Shown here in pieces: positions 17,839 to 27,617 of a DNA stretch of 64,000 nucleotides. Source of the stretch: Sphingobacterium sp. N143 (GTDB lineage Bacteria; Bacteroidota; Bacteroidia; Sphingobacteriales; Sphingobacteriaceae). Both the position numbers and the translations under genes were made by a program. How positions within the stretch are numbered: the first letter of the stretch is position 1; each line of letters starts with the position of its first letter. The notes below the pieces were generated by a model that saw only the letters and a program-made list of their open reading frames with translations, did no database searches and had not been told where the DNA came from. The stretch lies in the NCBI RefSeq assembly GCF_030325625.1, contig NZ_JACAIS010000003.1, positions 62,001-126,000 on the forward strand, written 5' to 3'.

Positions 17839-20800
17839 TTAAAACCCTATGTTTACACCAGCAGTCCATGTTGTTGGGATCGGATACCCCCAACCAACAT
17901 TTTCAGGATCCACACCCGTAAAATTCGATGACTTGACAGTAAATAGGTTCTGTCCAGTGACATAAATACGAAGACGGCTCATACCTAACCGGGAAGCTGT
18001 TGCTGTAGGTAAAGTATAACCAAGTGACAGGTTTCGTAATTTCATATACGAACCATTCTCAATAAAGTAATTTGAAAGCCTTCCTTCGTCATTGTTGCTC
18101 GTTGTCTGCAATGCTGGGATCGTCGAAGTAGGATTCTGCGGTGTCCATGCATTGAGTAAGCGCAGACCTTTATTGGAATTTACATCATCCACGCTCCAGA
18201 AATCCGTTTGTTTTTTCAACCAGTTTTCTACGTCAATACCCTGTATACCCTGAAAATAGGCAGAGAGATCGAAGCCCCTGTATTTCAAGGCAATATTCAA
18301 GCTATATGAGAAGTCTGGATGCGGACTCCCTATCCAGGTACGGTCCATATCAGTTATCTGATTATCAGTATCATAAACATTTACATACCGTAAACGTCCA
18401 ATTCCCTTACCCGTTTGGTTGACATGGGCATCCACCTCCGTCTGGTTCTGAAAAATACCGTCTGTAACGTATCCATAAAATGATCCAAGCGGGCGGCCGA
18501 CAATATTATCTCCCTGACGACCACCATACGAGTTCTCCACAGCTTCAGGAAGATGGGTAACTTTGTTTTTATAAGCTGAAAATACCGCTGTCAGATCATA
18601 TTCCAGGCCGAACGAAGTTTTTCGGCGATAACCGGCAGAAAGGTCCATACCTTTATTCTCCATAGAGGCACCATTTGCCCAACGATATCCGCCTTCACCA
18701 ACGACAGCTATATATGCTGGATTAATCAACATATCTTTCGTTGCTTTGACATACCAATCTATGGAACCATAAAGACTTTGGTTAAATAATGAGAAGTCCA
18801 AGCCGATGTTGGTTTGCGTTGTAGTTTCCCATTTCAGATCATTATTTTCCGTTTGGGTTTTCCGATATCCAGAGGGCAATGTTCCGCTACCGGCTCCAGA
18901 AAGATCATAGGCCGTCCCATCGACAATATTCCATGTCGGATCGCCAACACCATATTCAGGAACAAACAGTGCATAGGTAGCAAGGTCACCTATCCCCTGA
19001 TTTCCGGTCTGTCCCCAACCAACGCGAAGTTTCAGGTCCGAAATATAGTCTTTTGTACTCGCCATAAAGCTTTCTGAAGAAATCCGCCATCCCGCAGTTA
19101 AGGCTGGAAATGTAGCAAAACGGTTGTTTTTACCAAATCGGGATGAACCATCGTGTCTCATGGTAAATGATGCCAGGTAACGGTCATCGTAGGAATAATT
19201 TGCTTTTCCGAAATATGAAAGCAACGAAAATCCGGTTGCGGTACCACCAACAGATGCTACACCCGTACTCACTCCAGGCCACATATATTCAGGGGTTTCA
19301 ATGACAAACGCATTATTTCCGGCTGTATAGGCATTGAATTTGATGTCGTTCTGACGGTTCATCTCAATGCCACCAAGAATATCAAAAGTATGCTTATCGA
19401 TAACCTTGCGATATGTGGCCACATTGGACCAGGTCCACTTCATGCCATGTGATTGCTCCATGTTTACCCCGCTTCTATTGCTGTTCATAAATCCTGTACG
19501 ATAAGATAATTCCATATTTCGTTTATAGAAATTACTGTAATCGATACCAAAGGTTGAACGGATATGAAGATCCTTTATGAGCTGTAGGTCAGCGTAAGCA
19601 TTTCCAAATAATCGCCAGTAATTATATTTATTATTTCGGTTATCGTAAAGCAGCCGCATTGGATTATGGCGGTCATTCATTCCCAGTGAGGGTCCTCCCC
19701 ACCCAATGCCGTCAACGGTATGGACAGGTATGATTGGTAAAGCTTTTAATGAAAGGTCCAGCACATCTCCAGGCACTTGAACTTCTCCGGTATTATTTAC
19801 CGTAAAGTTTTCTCCAACAACCAATTTACCATCAAATAATTTGTAGTCGGCATTCATACGGGCTGAAATACGCTGAAAGTTGCTGTGTTCAAGTGTTCCA
19901 TTATTGCGCAGGTACCCCATGGAGAAAAATGAACTTGATTTTTCAGTAGCTGAACTTAAGGTCGCATTGTAGGATTGAAGAAGGCCTGGTTTGGAAATCT
20001 CATTGAACCAATCGGTATCAGCAGAATACATCGTATGCCCCTTATCCAGATACTCGGAAATAATGATATTATTAAGTTGTGGAACCCCATCCGCATTATT
20101 GCTCCAATCAAATTGGTAGCCGATATTATTACCATTCGGATCTCCACCACTGTTGAGAGTCGCCTGCCATAAGGCTTGACCATATTGCTGCGCATTGAGC
20201 ACTTTCATGCGATTATTAAAATGACTGCTGGTCAGGTAAGCATCCAATGTAAGCTTTGTTGATCCTATTTTTCCCTTTTTTGTTGTGATCACAATAACGC
20301 CATTGGCAGCACGTGATCCATAGATGCTTGCTGAAGAAGCATCTTTCAGTACTTGAATACTCTCAATATCATTCGGGTTGAGCTCATGCATACCACCCTG
20401 TGTGGGCATCCCATCTATGACATAAAGAGGATCCTGATTACTACTCAGTGAACTGATTCCGCGCATTCGTACAGTCGCAGAACCACTGGGGCTACCGTCA
20501 GCAGTTACCGTCATGCCCGATACACGACCTTGAAGGGCTTTCATCGGGTTATTTTCAGGCACTTTCATCATTTCGCTCACATTGACCACGCTAACGGCTC
20601 CGGTCAAATCCTTCTTCCGCTCAGTCTGATAGCCGGTCACGACGACCTCTTCGAGGCCCTGCTCAGTATTTATCAGCCGGATGTCCAGAAATTTTCTACC
20701 GCCGATAACTACGGTCTGCGTCTCATACCCTACGTAAGTAATTTCCAAGGTAGGGTTACTGCTCGTTGTTTGTAGCATGAATTCGCCTTTATCGTTGGTC

Positions 20801-20964
20801 TTGGTCGCCTGATTGGTACCTTTGATCAATAAGGATGCACCTACGATGGGCATAGATGTCCCACTATCCAAGATCCTCCCAGTCACCTCGACTTGCTGCG
20901 CAAAACTGGCAACAGAAAAGAGTACCGAAGCGGACAACAGTATAATTTTCTCTTTTGTAAACAT
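17839..20964 (-). CDS. SusC/RagA-family TonB-dependent transporter (fructan)
   Basis: A 1041-residue outer-membrane transporter: signal peptide (ending FSVASFAQQ); carboxypeptidase-like domain (about 25-100, VTGRILDSGTSMPIVGASL); TonB-box region EEVVVTGYQTERKKDLTGA; plug (about 115-225, with VRMRGISSL and YVIDGMPTQGG); and a barrel ending in WTAGVNIGF. Unlike the SusC at 2946 it has no STN domain, which agrees with control by a hybrid sensor rather than a sigma/anti-sigma pair. It is cotranscribed with fructokinase upstream (46-base gap) and SusD downstream. Confidence 0.95.
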   Translation of the reverse strand: MFTKEKIILLSASVLFSVASFAQQVEVTGRILDSGTSMPIVGASLLIKGTNQATKTNDKGEFMLQTTSSNPTLEITYVGYETQTVVIGGRKFLDIRLINTEQGLEEVVVTGYQTERKKDLTGAVSVVNVSEMMKVPENNPMKALQGRVSGMTVTADGSPSGSATVRMRGISSLSSNQDPLYVIDGMPTQGGMHELNPNDIESIQVLKDASSASIYGSRAANGVIVITTKKGKIGSTKLTLDAYLTSSHFNNRMKVLNAQQYGQALWQATLNSGGDPNGNNIGYQFDWSNNADGVPQLNNIIISEYLDKGHTMYSADTDWFNEISKPGLLQSYNATLSSATEKSSSFFSMGYLRNNGTLEHSNFQRISARMNADYKLFDGKLVVGENFTVNNTGEVQVPGDVLDLSLKALPIIPVHTVDGIGWGGPSLGMNDRHNPMRLLYDNRNNKYNYWRLFGNAYADLQLIKDLHIRSTFGIDYSNFYKRNMELSYRTGFMNSNRSGVNMEQSHGMKWTWSNVATYRKVIDKHTFDILGGIEMNRQNDIKFNAYTAGNNAFVIETPEYMWPGVSTGVASVGGTATGFSLLSYFGKANYSYDDRYLASFTMRHDGSSRFGKNNRFATFPALTAGWRISSESFMASTKDYISDLKLRVGWGQTGNQGIGDLATYALFVPEYGVGDPTWNIVDGTAYDLSGAGSGTLPSGYRKTQTENNDLKWETTTQTNIGLDFSLFNQSLYGSIDWYVKATKDMLINPAYIAVVGEGGYRWANGASMENKGMDLSAGYRRKTSFGLEYDLTAVFSAYKNKVTHLPEAVENSYGGRQGDNIVGRPLGSFYGYVTDGIFQNQTEVDAHVNQTGKGIGRLRYVNVYDTDNQITDMDRTWIGSPHPDFSYSLNIALKYRGFDLSAYFQGIQGIDVENWLKKQTDFWSVDDVNSNKGLRLLNAWTPQNPTSTIPALQTTSNNDEGRLSNYFIENGSYMKLRNLSLGYTLPTATASRLGMSRLRIYVTGQNLFTVKSSNFTGVDPENVGWGYPIPTTWTAGVNIGF

Positions 20965-21009
20965 AATAATTGGTTCGTTTAATAAATGGTATAATATTTT
21001 CTTTTTCCC

Positions 21010-21954
21010 CTATTTGAGATTTAGTTTTTGCAACAGGTTCAACCATTCAAACCTGTTAATAGTAGCTGCATCATAGTTGGGACAGGCGCCATTACTCTGC
21101 GTGACAAACCCGCTAAGTGTGGCAGCAAACTCCAATATTTCCTCTGGCAGTATTTCTCTATCGGCCTGACATCTCAGGAATAAAAACGCCGCCAGAAAAG
21201 AATCCCCGCTACCTATGGTGTCCTTTACTTCCACCTGAAGTGCCGGATAATGATAACTGAACTTCCCCGAGAAGGAATGATAAACTGCGCCAGCTGCACC
21301 ATAAGTTACGATGAGCTCGGCTATATTAAATCGATCCATGATAACCTCCACCATCTCCTGATCCCTGGATCGTACATCTAGACCAAGCCATTCCGCAACT
21401 AGACCAAGTTCTTCCTCGTTCATTTTAACCAGATCCGCATAACCTAACAATTCAAAAATCCGTTCTTTGGAATAAAATGGCGCTCGCAGGTTAACATCTA
21501 ACACCTTGTATCTGGCTACTTTCAAGAGTTCTTTTAAAGTCAGATAGCTGATATCATTTCGTGTAGATAAGCTACCGAACACAAAAAAGTCTGCATTTTC
21601 CACCGCTAGGATTTCCTTTTCTCCAAAGGCAATAAAATCCCAAGCGACAGGATAGACGATCTCATAGCGAACATCTCTTTTTTCATCGATATGTACTTCT
21701 ACCGTAGATGTAGGCTGATCGCTATCCTGCTGAAACAATGCTGTCGGAACAGAAAGTTCCTTGCATAAAGCGATAATGTCAAAACCATCGGAATCAATGC
21801 CTACACGTGTCAGCATCTCGGTATAGATTCCTAACTTATTTAAATGATAGGCCACATTGAGTGGGGCCCCACCCAATTTTCTTCCAGTAGGTAAATTGTC
21901 CCATAAGATCTCACCAAAACAAACGCCTTTTAAATTCAATGTTTCAATATTCAT
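21010..21954 (-). CDS. PfkB-family sugar kinase, probable fructokinase
   Basis: A 314-residue ribokinase-fold kinase. The N-terminus FGEILWDNLPTGRKLGGAPLNVAYHLNKLG matches bacterial fructokinases (GGAPLNVA sugar-binding region). The C-terminal signature VKDTIGSGDSFLAAFLF contains the catalytic Asp of the anion hole. It should phosphorylate cytoplasmic fructose to fructose-6-phosphate, feeding glycolysis. Its place between a sugar transporter gene and susC/GH32 supports fructose as substrate. Confidence 0.9.
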   Translation of the reverse strand: MNIETLNLKGVCFGEILWDNLPTGRKLGGAPLNVAYHLNKLGIYTEMLTRVGIDSDGFDIIALCKELSVPTALFQQDSDQPTSTVEVHIDEKRDVRYEIVYPVAWDFIAFGEKEILAVENADFFVFGSLSTRNDISYLTLKELLKVARYKVLDVNLRAPFYSKERIFELLGYADLVKMNEEELGLVAEWLGLDVRSRDQEMVEVIMDRFNIAELIVTYGAAGAVYHSFSGKFSYHYPALQVEVKDTIGSGDSFLAAFLFLRCQADREILPEEILEFAATLSGFVTQSNGACPNYDAATINRFEWLNLLQKLNLK

Positions 21955-22018
21955 TATATTATTATTTTATGAGCCCTCGAAGTATATGTAGACTCCTGTA
22001 AATTCCAATCAAATAAGC

Positions 22019-23341
22019 TTAATGTAATGGTATAGTGCCGTCCATATCTTCAAGCGATCTGCCTTTTGTCTCCGGCATCATTTTCCAGACATATACGAGC
22101 TGCAGCACCATGAATCCGGCAAAAATTAGGAATGTATACCCTCCCCCAAGCAATTCAGTAAGCGCGGGAAAGCAAAAAGTAATTATAGCGGCCATTATCC
22201 AATGGGTCAAACTACCTAATGTTTGTCCTTTAGCACGTACATCATTGGGAAATATCTCTGAAATAAAGACCCAGATTACCGCGCCTTGAGAAAAAGCAAA
22301 AAATGCAATAAACAGCATTAAATAAATAGTCACTTTTAGCCCTTCAACATTACCTAAAAAAAAAGCATGCGAGACAAGAGAAAGAGAAATGATCAAGCCA
22401 ACTGAGCCGATAAACATTAGTTTCCGACGACCAACCTTGTCGATAAAGTTGATCGCGATAAGTGTAAAAATAAAATTTACCAATCCTATTCCAACGGTGG
22501 AAAGCAAAGAACTCTGTGCACCTAAACCAGCCATCTCAAATACCCGTGGGGCATAATAAATAATGGCGTTGATGCCTGAAACCTGATTGAATACCGCAAA
22601 CAATACGGCAAGGATAACCGGGAATCGATTCTGCTTGGAAAATAAACGTCCCTTTTCCTTAGACCGTTCACGCGCGTTTAACATCTGCTCGATATCTGCT
22701 TCAGCTTGCTCACCACTCACTTTACGCATAATGGCTGTTGCTTCGACTCTTTTATTACGGTGCAATAACAACCAACGTGGACTTTCAGGTACAAAGAAAA
22801 TAAGCAGGAAAAAGACCAACGACGGAACGGCCTGTACACCGAGCATCCAACGCCAGGATTCCGACCCGGTAGAACCGATCAAAAAATTGGAAAAGTAGGC
22901 TATTAAAATACCCAAAACCACATTGAACTGGAATAATCCGACCAACTTACCTCGCGACTTTGCTGGCGAAATTTCAGATATATAAATAGGTGCTGTTACA
23001 GATGAAACACCGACACCGATCCCTCCGAGAAAACGGAATAGTATAAATAAGTTCCAGTCTTGCGCCAATGCTGTGCCAATGGCAGAGAAAAAATAAAGTG
23101 CTGCTACCAAAAACAACGTATTCTTACGTCCCAATTGATCTGAAGGATATGCTCCCATCGCTGCGCCTATGACCGTTCCGAATAGCGCAATGGCCATAGT
23201 TAGACCATGCTGAAACCCATTGAGAGACCAGAATGACTGTACCGCTTTTTCAGCGCCAGAAATAACAGCTGTATCAAAACCGAAGAGAAATCCACCCAAG
23301 GCCACTACAAATGACCAGACTAAAACCGTGTTCTTGTTCAT
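22019..23341 (-). CDS. MFS sugar porter (fructose/hexose symporter)
   Basis: A 440-residue 12-helix transporter of the sugar porter family. Family motifs are clear: GFLFGFDTAVISGAEKAV at helix 1, DQLGRKNTLF after helix 2, RFLGGIGVGVSSVTAPIYISE in helix 4, PESPRWLL at the end of the first half, and QQ-like VSGINAIIYYAPRVFEMAG in helix 7. It should carry released fructose across the inner membrane for the kinase encoded 64 bases downstream. It is the first gene of the fructan operon, and a -7 element lies just upstream. Confidence 0.93.
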   Translation of the reverse strand: MNKNTVLVWSFVVALGGFLFGFDTAVISGAEKAVQSFWSLNGFQHGLTMAIALFGTVIGAAMGAYPSDQLGRKNTLFLVAALYFFSAIGTALAQDWNLFILFRFLGGIGVGVSSVTAPIYISEISPAKSRGKLVGLFQFNVVLGILIAYFSNFLIGSTGSESWRWMLGVQAVPSLVFFLLIFFVPESPRWLLLHRNKRVEATAIMRKVSGEQAEADIEQMLNARERSKEKGRLFSKQNRFPVILAVLFAVFNQVSGINAIIYYAPRVFEMAGLGAQSSLLSTVGIGLVNFIFTLIAINFIDKVGRRKLMFIGSVGLIISLSLVSHAFFLGNVEGLKVTIYLMLFIAFFAFSQGAVIWVFISEIFPNDVRAKGQTLGSLTHWIMAAIITFCFPALTELLGGGYTFLIFAGFMVLQLVYVWKMMPETKGRSLEDMDGTIPLH

Positions 23342-23781
23342 GTTAAATTTATAATTGATTGACTCAAAATTAACATGACAATCGCGAATGGCTTAATTTT
23401 CACTGAACAAAAAACATCAATTTTAGAACATGAGCAACAAAACACAAACAACTAATCATCAATAAGATATAAAATTATTTAAAATCAATGATTATAATAT
23501 TCGTTCAAATAATACAGATTATGTTTCATTTATGGCTCAATCCCAAACTGTGTTTATTATACACTAAGAGGGTCCAGCCAAATCCCCAGACAACAAAAAG
23601 AAATAGATCTGGTAAAAAATCAAATAATAAAATGCTAAAAATAGGTTCAATCTAAATCATTGTTAGAAAAATATTATTATCTTCTACTCGAAACAGAAAT
23701 CTATCAATAATAAGTAGCGGAAGTAATACATTCAATTTACCTCCGTTAGTAACCGAATTTTAAAGAATCAATCTTTTAGGA
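23342..23781. promoter_or_regulatory. Divergent control region of the fructan locus
   Basis: A 440-base AT-rich gap between the divergent transporter gene and the hybrid sensor gene. It must hold both promoters and the binding sites of the sensor's AraC-type domain. I see one good -7 element for the operon (23365-23372). I could not recognise a clear repeated activator site. Confidence 0.6.
23365..23372 (-). promoter_or_regulatory. -7 promoter element TAATTTTG of the fructan operon
   Basis: On the minus strand TAATTTTG matches the Bacteroidota -7 consensus TAnnTTTG and lies 24 bases upstream of the transporter start codon. A -33 TTTG is not evident at the right distance, which is expected for an activator-dependent promoter. 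Confidence 0.45.
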
Positions 23782-26538
23782 ATGTTTAGATGGTATATCA
23801 TTTTGATGGTAATTATGTTACCAATTTTTCAGGCATGTCAGTCAGGTGACCATACTGAAAAATATACCATTGCATTTTCTCAGTGCATTGGTAACGATTC
23901 TTGGCGACAAACGATGCTAGAGGAAATGAAAAGAGAACTTTCTTTTTATCCGAATGTCCAATTTATATACCGTGATGCCCAAGGCAACAATGAGAAGCAA
24001 ATTGCACAGATTCGTGAGCTTTTAACAAGCAAAATCGACCTCTTAATCGTATCTCCAAATGAAGCAGAGCCTGTCACCCCCATTGTAGATTCTGTATTTC
24101 GATTAAAAATACCTGTTATCGTAACTGATAGAAAAACCTCATCTGGGCTTTATAATGCCTATGTGGGGGCAGATAATCTCGCAATAGGTAAATTAGCAGG
24201 ACAATTTATTTCGGCGACGATACACGGGGAAGGTCAAATTGGTATTATAACCGGACTGCCTGGTACCTCTGCTTCAATTGAAAGAAAAAAAGGATTAATA
24301 AGAGGTATTGATAGTGCAGGTACAACACGTATAGACATTGAAATTAACAGTGACTGGACCAAAAATACAGCTTATGAACAGGCTAAGAAACAAATCGATC
24401 GACTAAAAAAACAAGATGCGATCTTTGCTTTCAATGATCAAATGGCTTTTGGAACGATTCAGGCGTTAAAGGAGGCTGGGATAAATAATAAAAAAGTCAT
24501 TGGCGTCGATGCTTTGTCAGGAACAGGTAATGGTCTGGAAAACATTGCCAACGGAACGCTTTATGCATCCATGTTCTACCCTACAGGAGGTACAGAAGCT
24601 GTACGTACGGCAATATCTATTTTAGAACAGAAACCTTATATAAGGGAAAACATTCTAAAAACACTGGTCATCAACAAAGAAAATGCAAGCCTGATGATCC
24701 TTCAGTCTAATAAGATCAAAGAACAGCAAAAGGATATCGACAAAAGGCAGGACCTGATTGTCCGTCAATATAAAATCTATAATAGCCAGAAGACAACATT
24801 ACGTATTGTTTTAACGAGCCTCATCATAACCGTAATCTTTGGAGCCATTTCAATAGTTGTGATCCGCAACAACCGTAAAAAAAATAAACTCCTTAATGAA
24901 CAAAATCATGAAATTCTCAGTCAACAGGAGCAAATCATCGATATGAACCAACAGATCCGGAATGCTGCCGAGGAACAACGAAGATTTTTCACAAATGTAT
25001 CCCATGAATTCAAAACGCCCCTAACCCTTATAATGGGGCCATTGGAAGAATTAGAAAAGGAAAAGATGCTGTCACCAACAGGGAAGGATCATCTTCTTTA
25101 TATAAAGCGTAATACACAAAAATTGCAGGATCTAATCCGTGATCTTATCGATATTCATCGAATAGACAAATCCAAATTGAAACTACAGGCGGAAGCTATC
25201 CAAGTAAATAGTTTTATTCAACAAATCGTATCCAATTTTAAGCCATTTGCAAAAAAAAGAGGTATCTCACTTAGTTATGTGAACAAGACATCACACCAAG
25301 AAATCTGGGTTGATAAACACCTCATGGAACATGCTCTTTCAAATCTATTGTCCAATGCATTTAAATACACCCAAAAAGGTGGTGGAATAAACTTTGTTAT
25401 CGAAGAAAATACTTTTGGAGACTATTTTCATATTAAGATCATTGATAATGGAGCAGGAATAGCTGCAAATGATATGGATCAAATATTTGACACTTTTTAT
25501 CAGGGAGAGAACCATCAATTGGGATCAGGCATTGGCTTGGCCTATGTAAAACAGATCGTAGATCTTCATCATGGGCAGATAACCGCAAGCAGTAAAAAGG
25601 GGGCTGGTTCTGCTTTCACTTTGCGGCTTCCTGTCGGAGACCATCATTTGTCCACAGAAGAAAAGAAAAATGGGGAGCATACATCTTCCAACATTGATTA
25701 TGAACAGATCATAATGCCCGAAAATATCGATGAATATGAAAGTGAGAATGTCTCTTTTTGCTCAGAAAGAGCTTCTACTATATTAATTGTTGAAGATCAT
25801 GCTGAAATAAGAAGCTTTCTGAAAGAAATACTAGCACCGACCTACAATATTGTGTTTGCAACAAGTTATGCCGAAGCGCTAAAAAAATTGGAAAGCAATT
25901 ATCCCGATTTGATCGTAAGTGATATTATGCTACCGGACGAAACAGGCATTGAACTACTTAAGTCAATCAAAAGCAGTCTGAGATTCAACCAGATTCCTGT
26001 CCTTTTGCTTAGCGCCGTCGACACAGAGGAAAGCAAGATCGAGGGAATGCGACACCTAGCTGATGGATACTTAACCAAGCCTTTCAAGGTGGATCACCTG
26101 AGGGCGGTCATTACCAATCTCATTGCTTCACGCCTGCTACTAAAAGAACACTATTTGAGCATTAACAGAACTAACAACAGTCAAATTGAATCACAACAAC
26201 ATACTGCACAGGACAAACGTTTTATTCAAAACCTGACGCTGATAATAGAAGGTCATCTTGGAAATAAGAATCTAAGTATTGAAGACATAGCCAAAGAATT
26301 AAAACTGTCCAGAGTCCAGCTTTACCGCAAAACTAAAGCTTTATTAAACTGTAGTGTCAATGATTTTCTACTACAGCGACGGTTGACCAAATCCCAGCAT
26401 TTATTGCTCGAAGGCCTTCAAATCAACGAAGTCGCTGAGAAGGTCGGTTTTTCATCCGGAACATACTTTACAGCAGCTTTTAGAAAATACTTTGGAATAA
26501 CTCCTTCAGTATACAGAAAAGACAAATTGAAAAAATAA
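23782..26538 (+). CDS. Hybrid two-component sensor/regulator with sugar-binding periplasmic domain
   Basis: A 918-residue one-protein signalling system. The order is: signal/anchor (1-19); LacI-type periplasmic sugar-binding domain (about 27-310); membrane helix (341-361); histidine kinase with His408 in FFTNVSHEFKTPL, N box NLLSNAFKYT and G boxes DNGAGI and GSGIGLAYV; receiver (667-780, Asp714 in VSDIMLP, Lys766 in LTKPF); and AraC-type DNA-binding domain (about 830-918). The known relative BT1754 of Bacteroides thetaiotaomicron binds fructose and activates a fructan locus. The divergent GH32/fructokinase operon predicts the same role here. The N-terminus ends in PIFQAC, resembling a lipobox, which would be odd for a spanning sensor. 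Confidence 0.94.
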   Translation: MFRWYIILMVIMLPIFQACQSGDHTEKYTIAFSQCIGNDSWRQTMLEEMKRELSFYPNVQFIYRDAQGNNEKQIAQIRELLTSKIDLLIVSPNEAEPVTPIVDSVFRLKIPVIVTDRKTSSGLYNAYVGADNLAIGKLAGQFISATIHGEGQIGIITGLPGTSASIERKKGLIRGIDSAGTTRIDIEINSDWTKNTAYEQAKKQIDRLKKQDAIFAFNDQMAFGTIQALKEAGINNKKVIGVDALSGTGNGLENIANGTLYASMFYPTGGTEAVRTAISILEQKPYIRENILKTLVINKENASLMILQSNKIKEQQKDIDKRQDLIVRQYKIYNSQKTTLRIVLTSLIITVIFGAISIVVIRNNRKKNKLLNEQNHEILSQQEQIIDMNQQIRNAAEEQRRFFTNVSHEFKTPLTLIMGPLEELEKEKMLSPTGKDHLLYIKRNTQKLQDLIRDLIDIHRIDKSKLKLQAEAIQVNSFIQQIVSNFKPFAKKRGISLSYVNKTSHQEIWVDKHLMEHALSNLLSNAFKYTQKGGGINFVIEENTFGDYFHIKIIDNGAGIAANDMDQIFDTFYQGENHQLGSGIGLAYVKQIVDLHHGQITASSKKGAGSAFTLRLPVGDHHLSTEEKKNGEHTSSNIDYEQIIMPENIDEYESENVSFCSERASTILIVEDHAEIRSFLKEILAPTYNIVFATSYAEALKKLESNYPDLIVSDIMLPDETGIELLKSIKSSLRFNQIPVLLLSAVDTEESKIEGMRHLADGYLTKPFKVDHLRAVITNLIASRLLLKEHYLSINRTNNSQIESQQHTAQDKRFIQNLTLIIEGHLGNKNLSIEDIAKELKLSRVQLYRKTKALLNCSVNDFLLQRRLTKSQHLLLEGLQINEVAEKVGFSSGTYFTAAFRKYFGITPSVYRKDKLKK

Positions 26539-26621
26539 CAGTTGGATGCATTAGGTCCTGTCTTTTTTTATAACTATGTCGAATACAGCATAAGGATTTT
26601 TTCCTATTTACAACTCTTATA

Positions 26622-26660
26622 AAAAATAAAGGTGCCCTTTATGTGGGCACCTTTATTTTT
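26622..26660. terminator. Strong bidirectional terminator
   Basis: AAAAATAAAGGTGCCC (26622-26637) and GGGCACCTTTATTTTT (26645-26660) form a 16-bp perfect stem with a seven-base loop. Because the stem ends in A/T runs it can terminate transcripts from both sides, here the sensor gene and the convergent hydrolase remnant. Confidence 0.88.
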
Positions 26661-26690
26661 TATAATTACTGTTTGGTCAATCAAGATTTA

Positions 26691-27188
26691 CTATAAAGTT
26701 TCTCCAAGGAATGATCCATTTGCTACCAGAGCTTTGGCGAATACCGGTACAGTTGCTTCTCGGTTCCAGTCACGTTGCCATTCGCAGGAGAGTTGAGTTA
26801 GCGAGGTTAATTTCGCACCGGCTTGTTGCATTCGGCTTAATGCCGCATCATGTGCTTCCTTAGAAGTACCACCAACACAATCAACAGGGGCAAAAACATC
26901 ATAACCTTCACTTAAGGCATCCAATGCCGGAAATGAAAGACAGGCCTCTGTCCATAGCGCACACATAACCAGCTTTTTACGCCCTGTTGCTTTAACAGCT
27001 TCCAAGAACTCGTAATCTTCCCATGCATTAATGGAAGTTCTGTCGTAAGAGGTCTCATCTGTAAGAACTTGTTTTAAAGCTTTTATTGTTTCTTTGTTTC
27101 TACCTGTGGCTACATTTACCGTTGATAGCACAATAGGAATGTTGAAACCTTTGGCCATCTCGGACAATGCACAGATGTTACGAACCAA
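26691..27188 (-). pseudogene. YcaC-like isochorismatase-family hydrolase, N-terminus missing
   Basis: The 165 codons match the body and C-terminus of the family: KATGRKKLVMCALWTEACLS carries the expected catalytic Lys and Cys, and YDVFAPVDCVGGTSKEAHDAA, then CEWQRDWNREATVP follow. Family members are usually about 205-225 residues, with the first strand supplying the catalytic Asp (LIDxQ-type motif). Here that part is absent: the only available start is TTG at 27188, a TGA lies eight codons upstream in frame, and upstream frames show no recognisable LIDxQ. The gene therefore looks truncated or frame-disrupted and is probably inactive. A translated shortened protein cannot be excluded. Confidence 0.65.
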
Positions 27189-27617
27189 ATCATTTGTTCT
27201 CAGATTCTTTCAAACCACCCCCAAATGCTTCCAATATCAGGACAAAAGCTAAGCCTATTTAGTTTTAAAAGTTTGTGAATAATCTATTGGATAGCGTAGA
27301 TCCTTTTCTAATAATACTAGATAGAACGAGCGACTTATTGCATTTTTATGCAATTTCACAATGAGATCCGCAAAACTTCCCATGAAACAAAAGAGACAAT
27401 AACAAACTAACATTCAAAACATTAGGCATTAAAATAAATTCAAAGCACATATTTTCAAATTATTATGCATTTTGTTGCGTATTTAGTTTTTTATTGATAT
27501 CCTTACATTAAAATTGAGAAAAGTCTATGTCAGCTTCATGTGAGAAGCTTCCATCCAGCTATAAACTTATTTAAACCACCTCTTTCGTTAGAACAGAATG
27601 CTTATAATCTATATGTC
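27189..27617. other. Intergenic gap with a small inverted repeat
   Basis: This stretch lies between the hydrolase remnant and the NamZ gene. It probably includes decayed 5' sequence of the hydrolase gene and the NamZ promoter. The one structured element is ATTGCAT-TTTT-ATGCAAT at 27337-27354, a 7-bp perfect inverted repeat that could be an operator or a small hairpin. Nothing else is recognisable. Confidence 0.4.
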
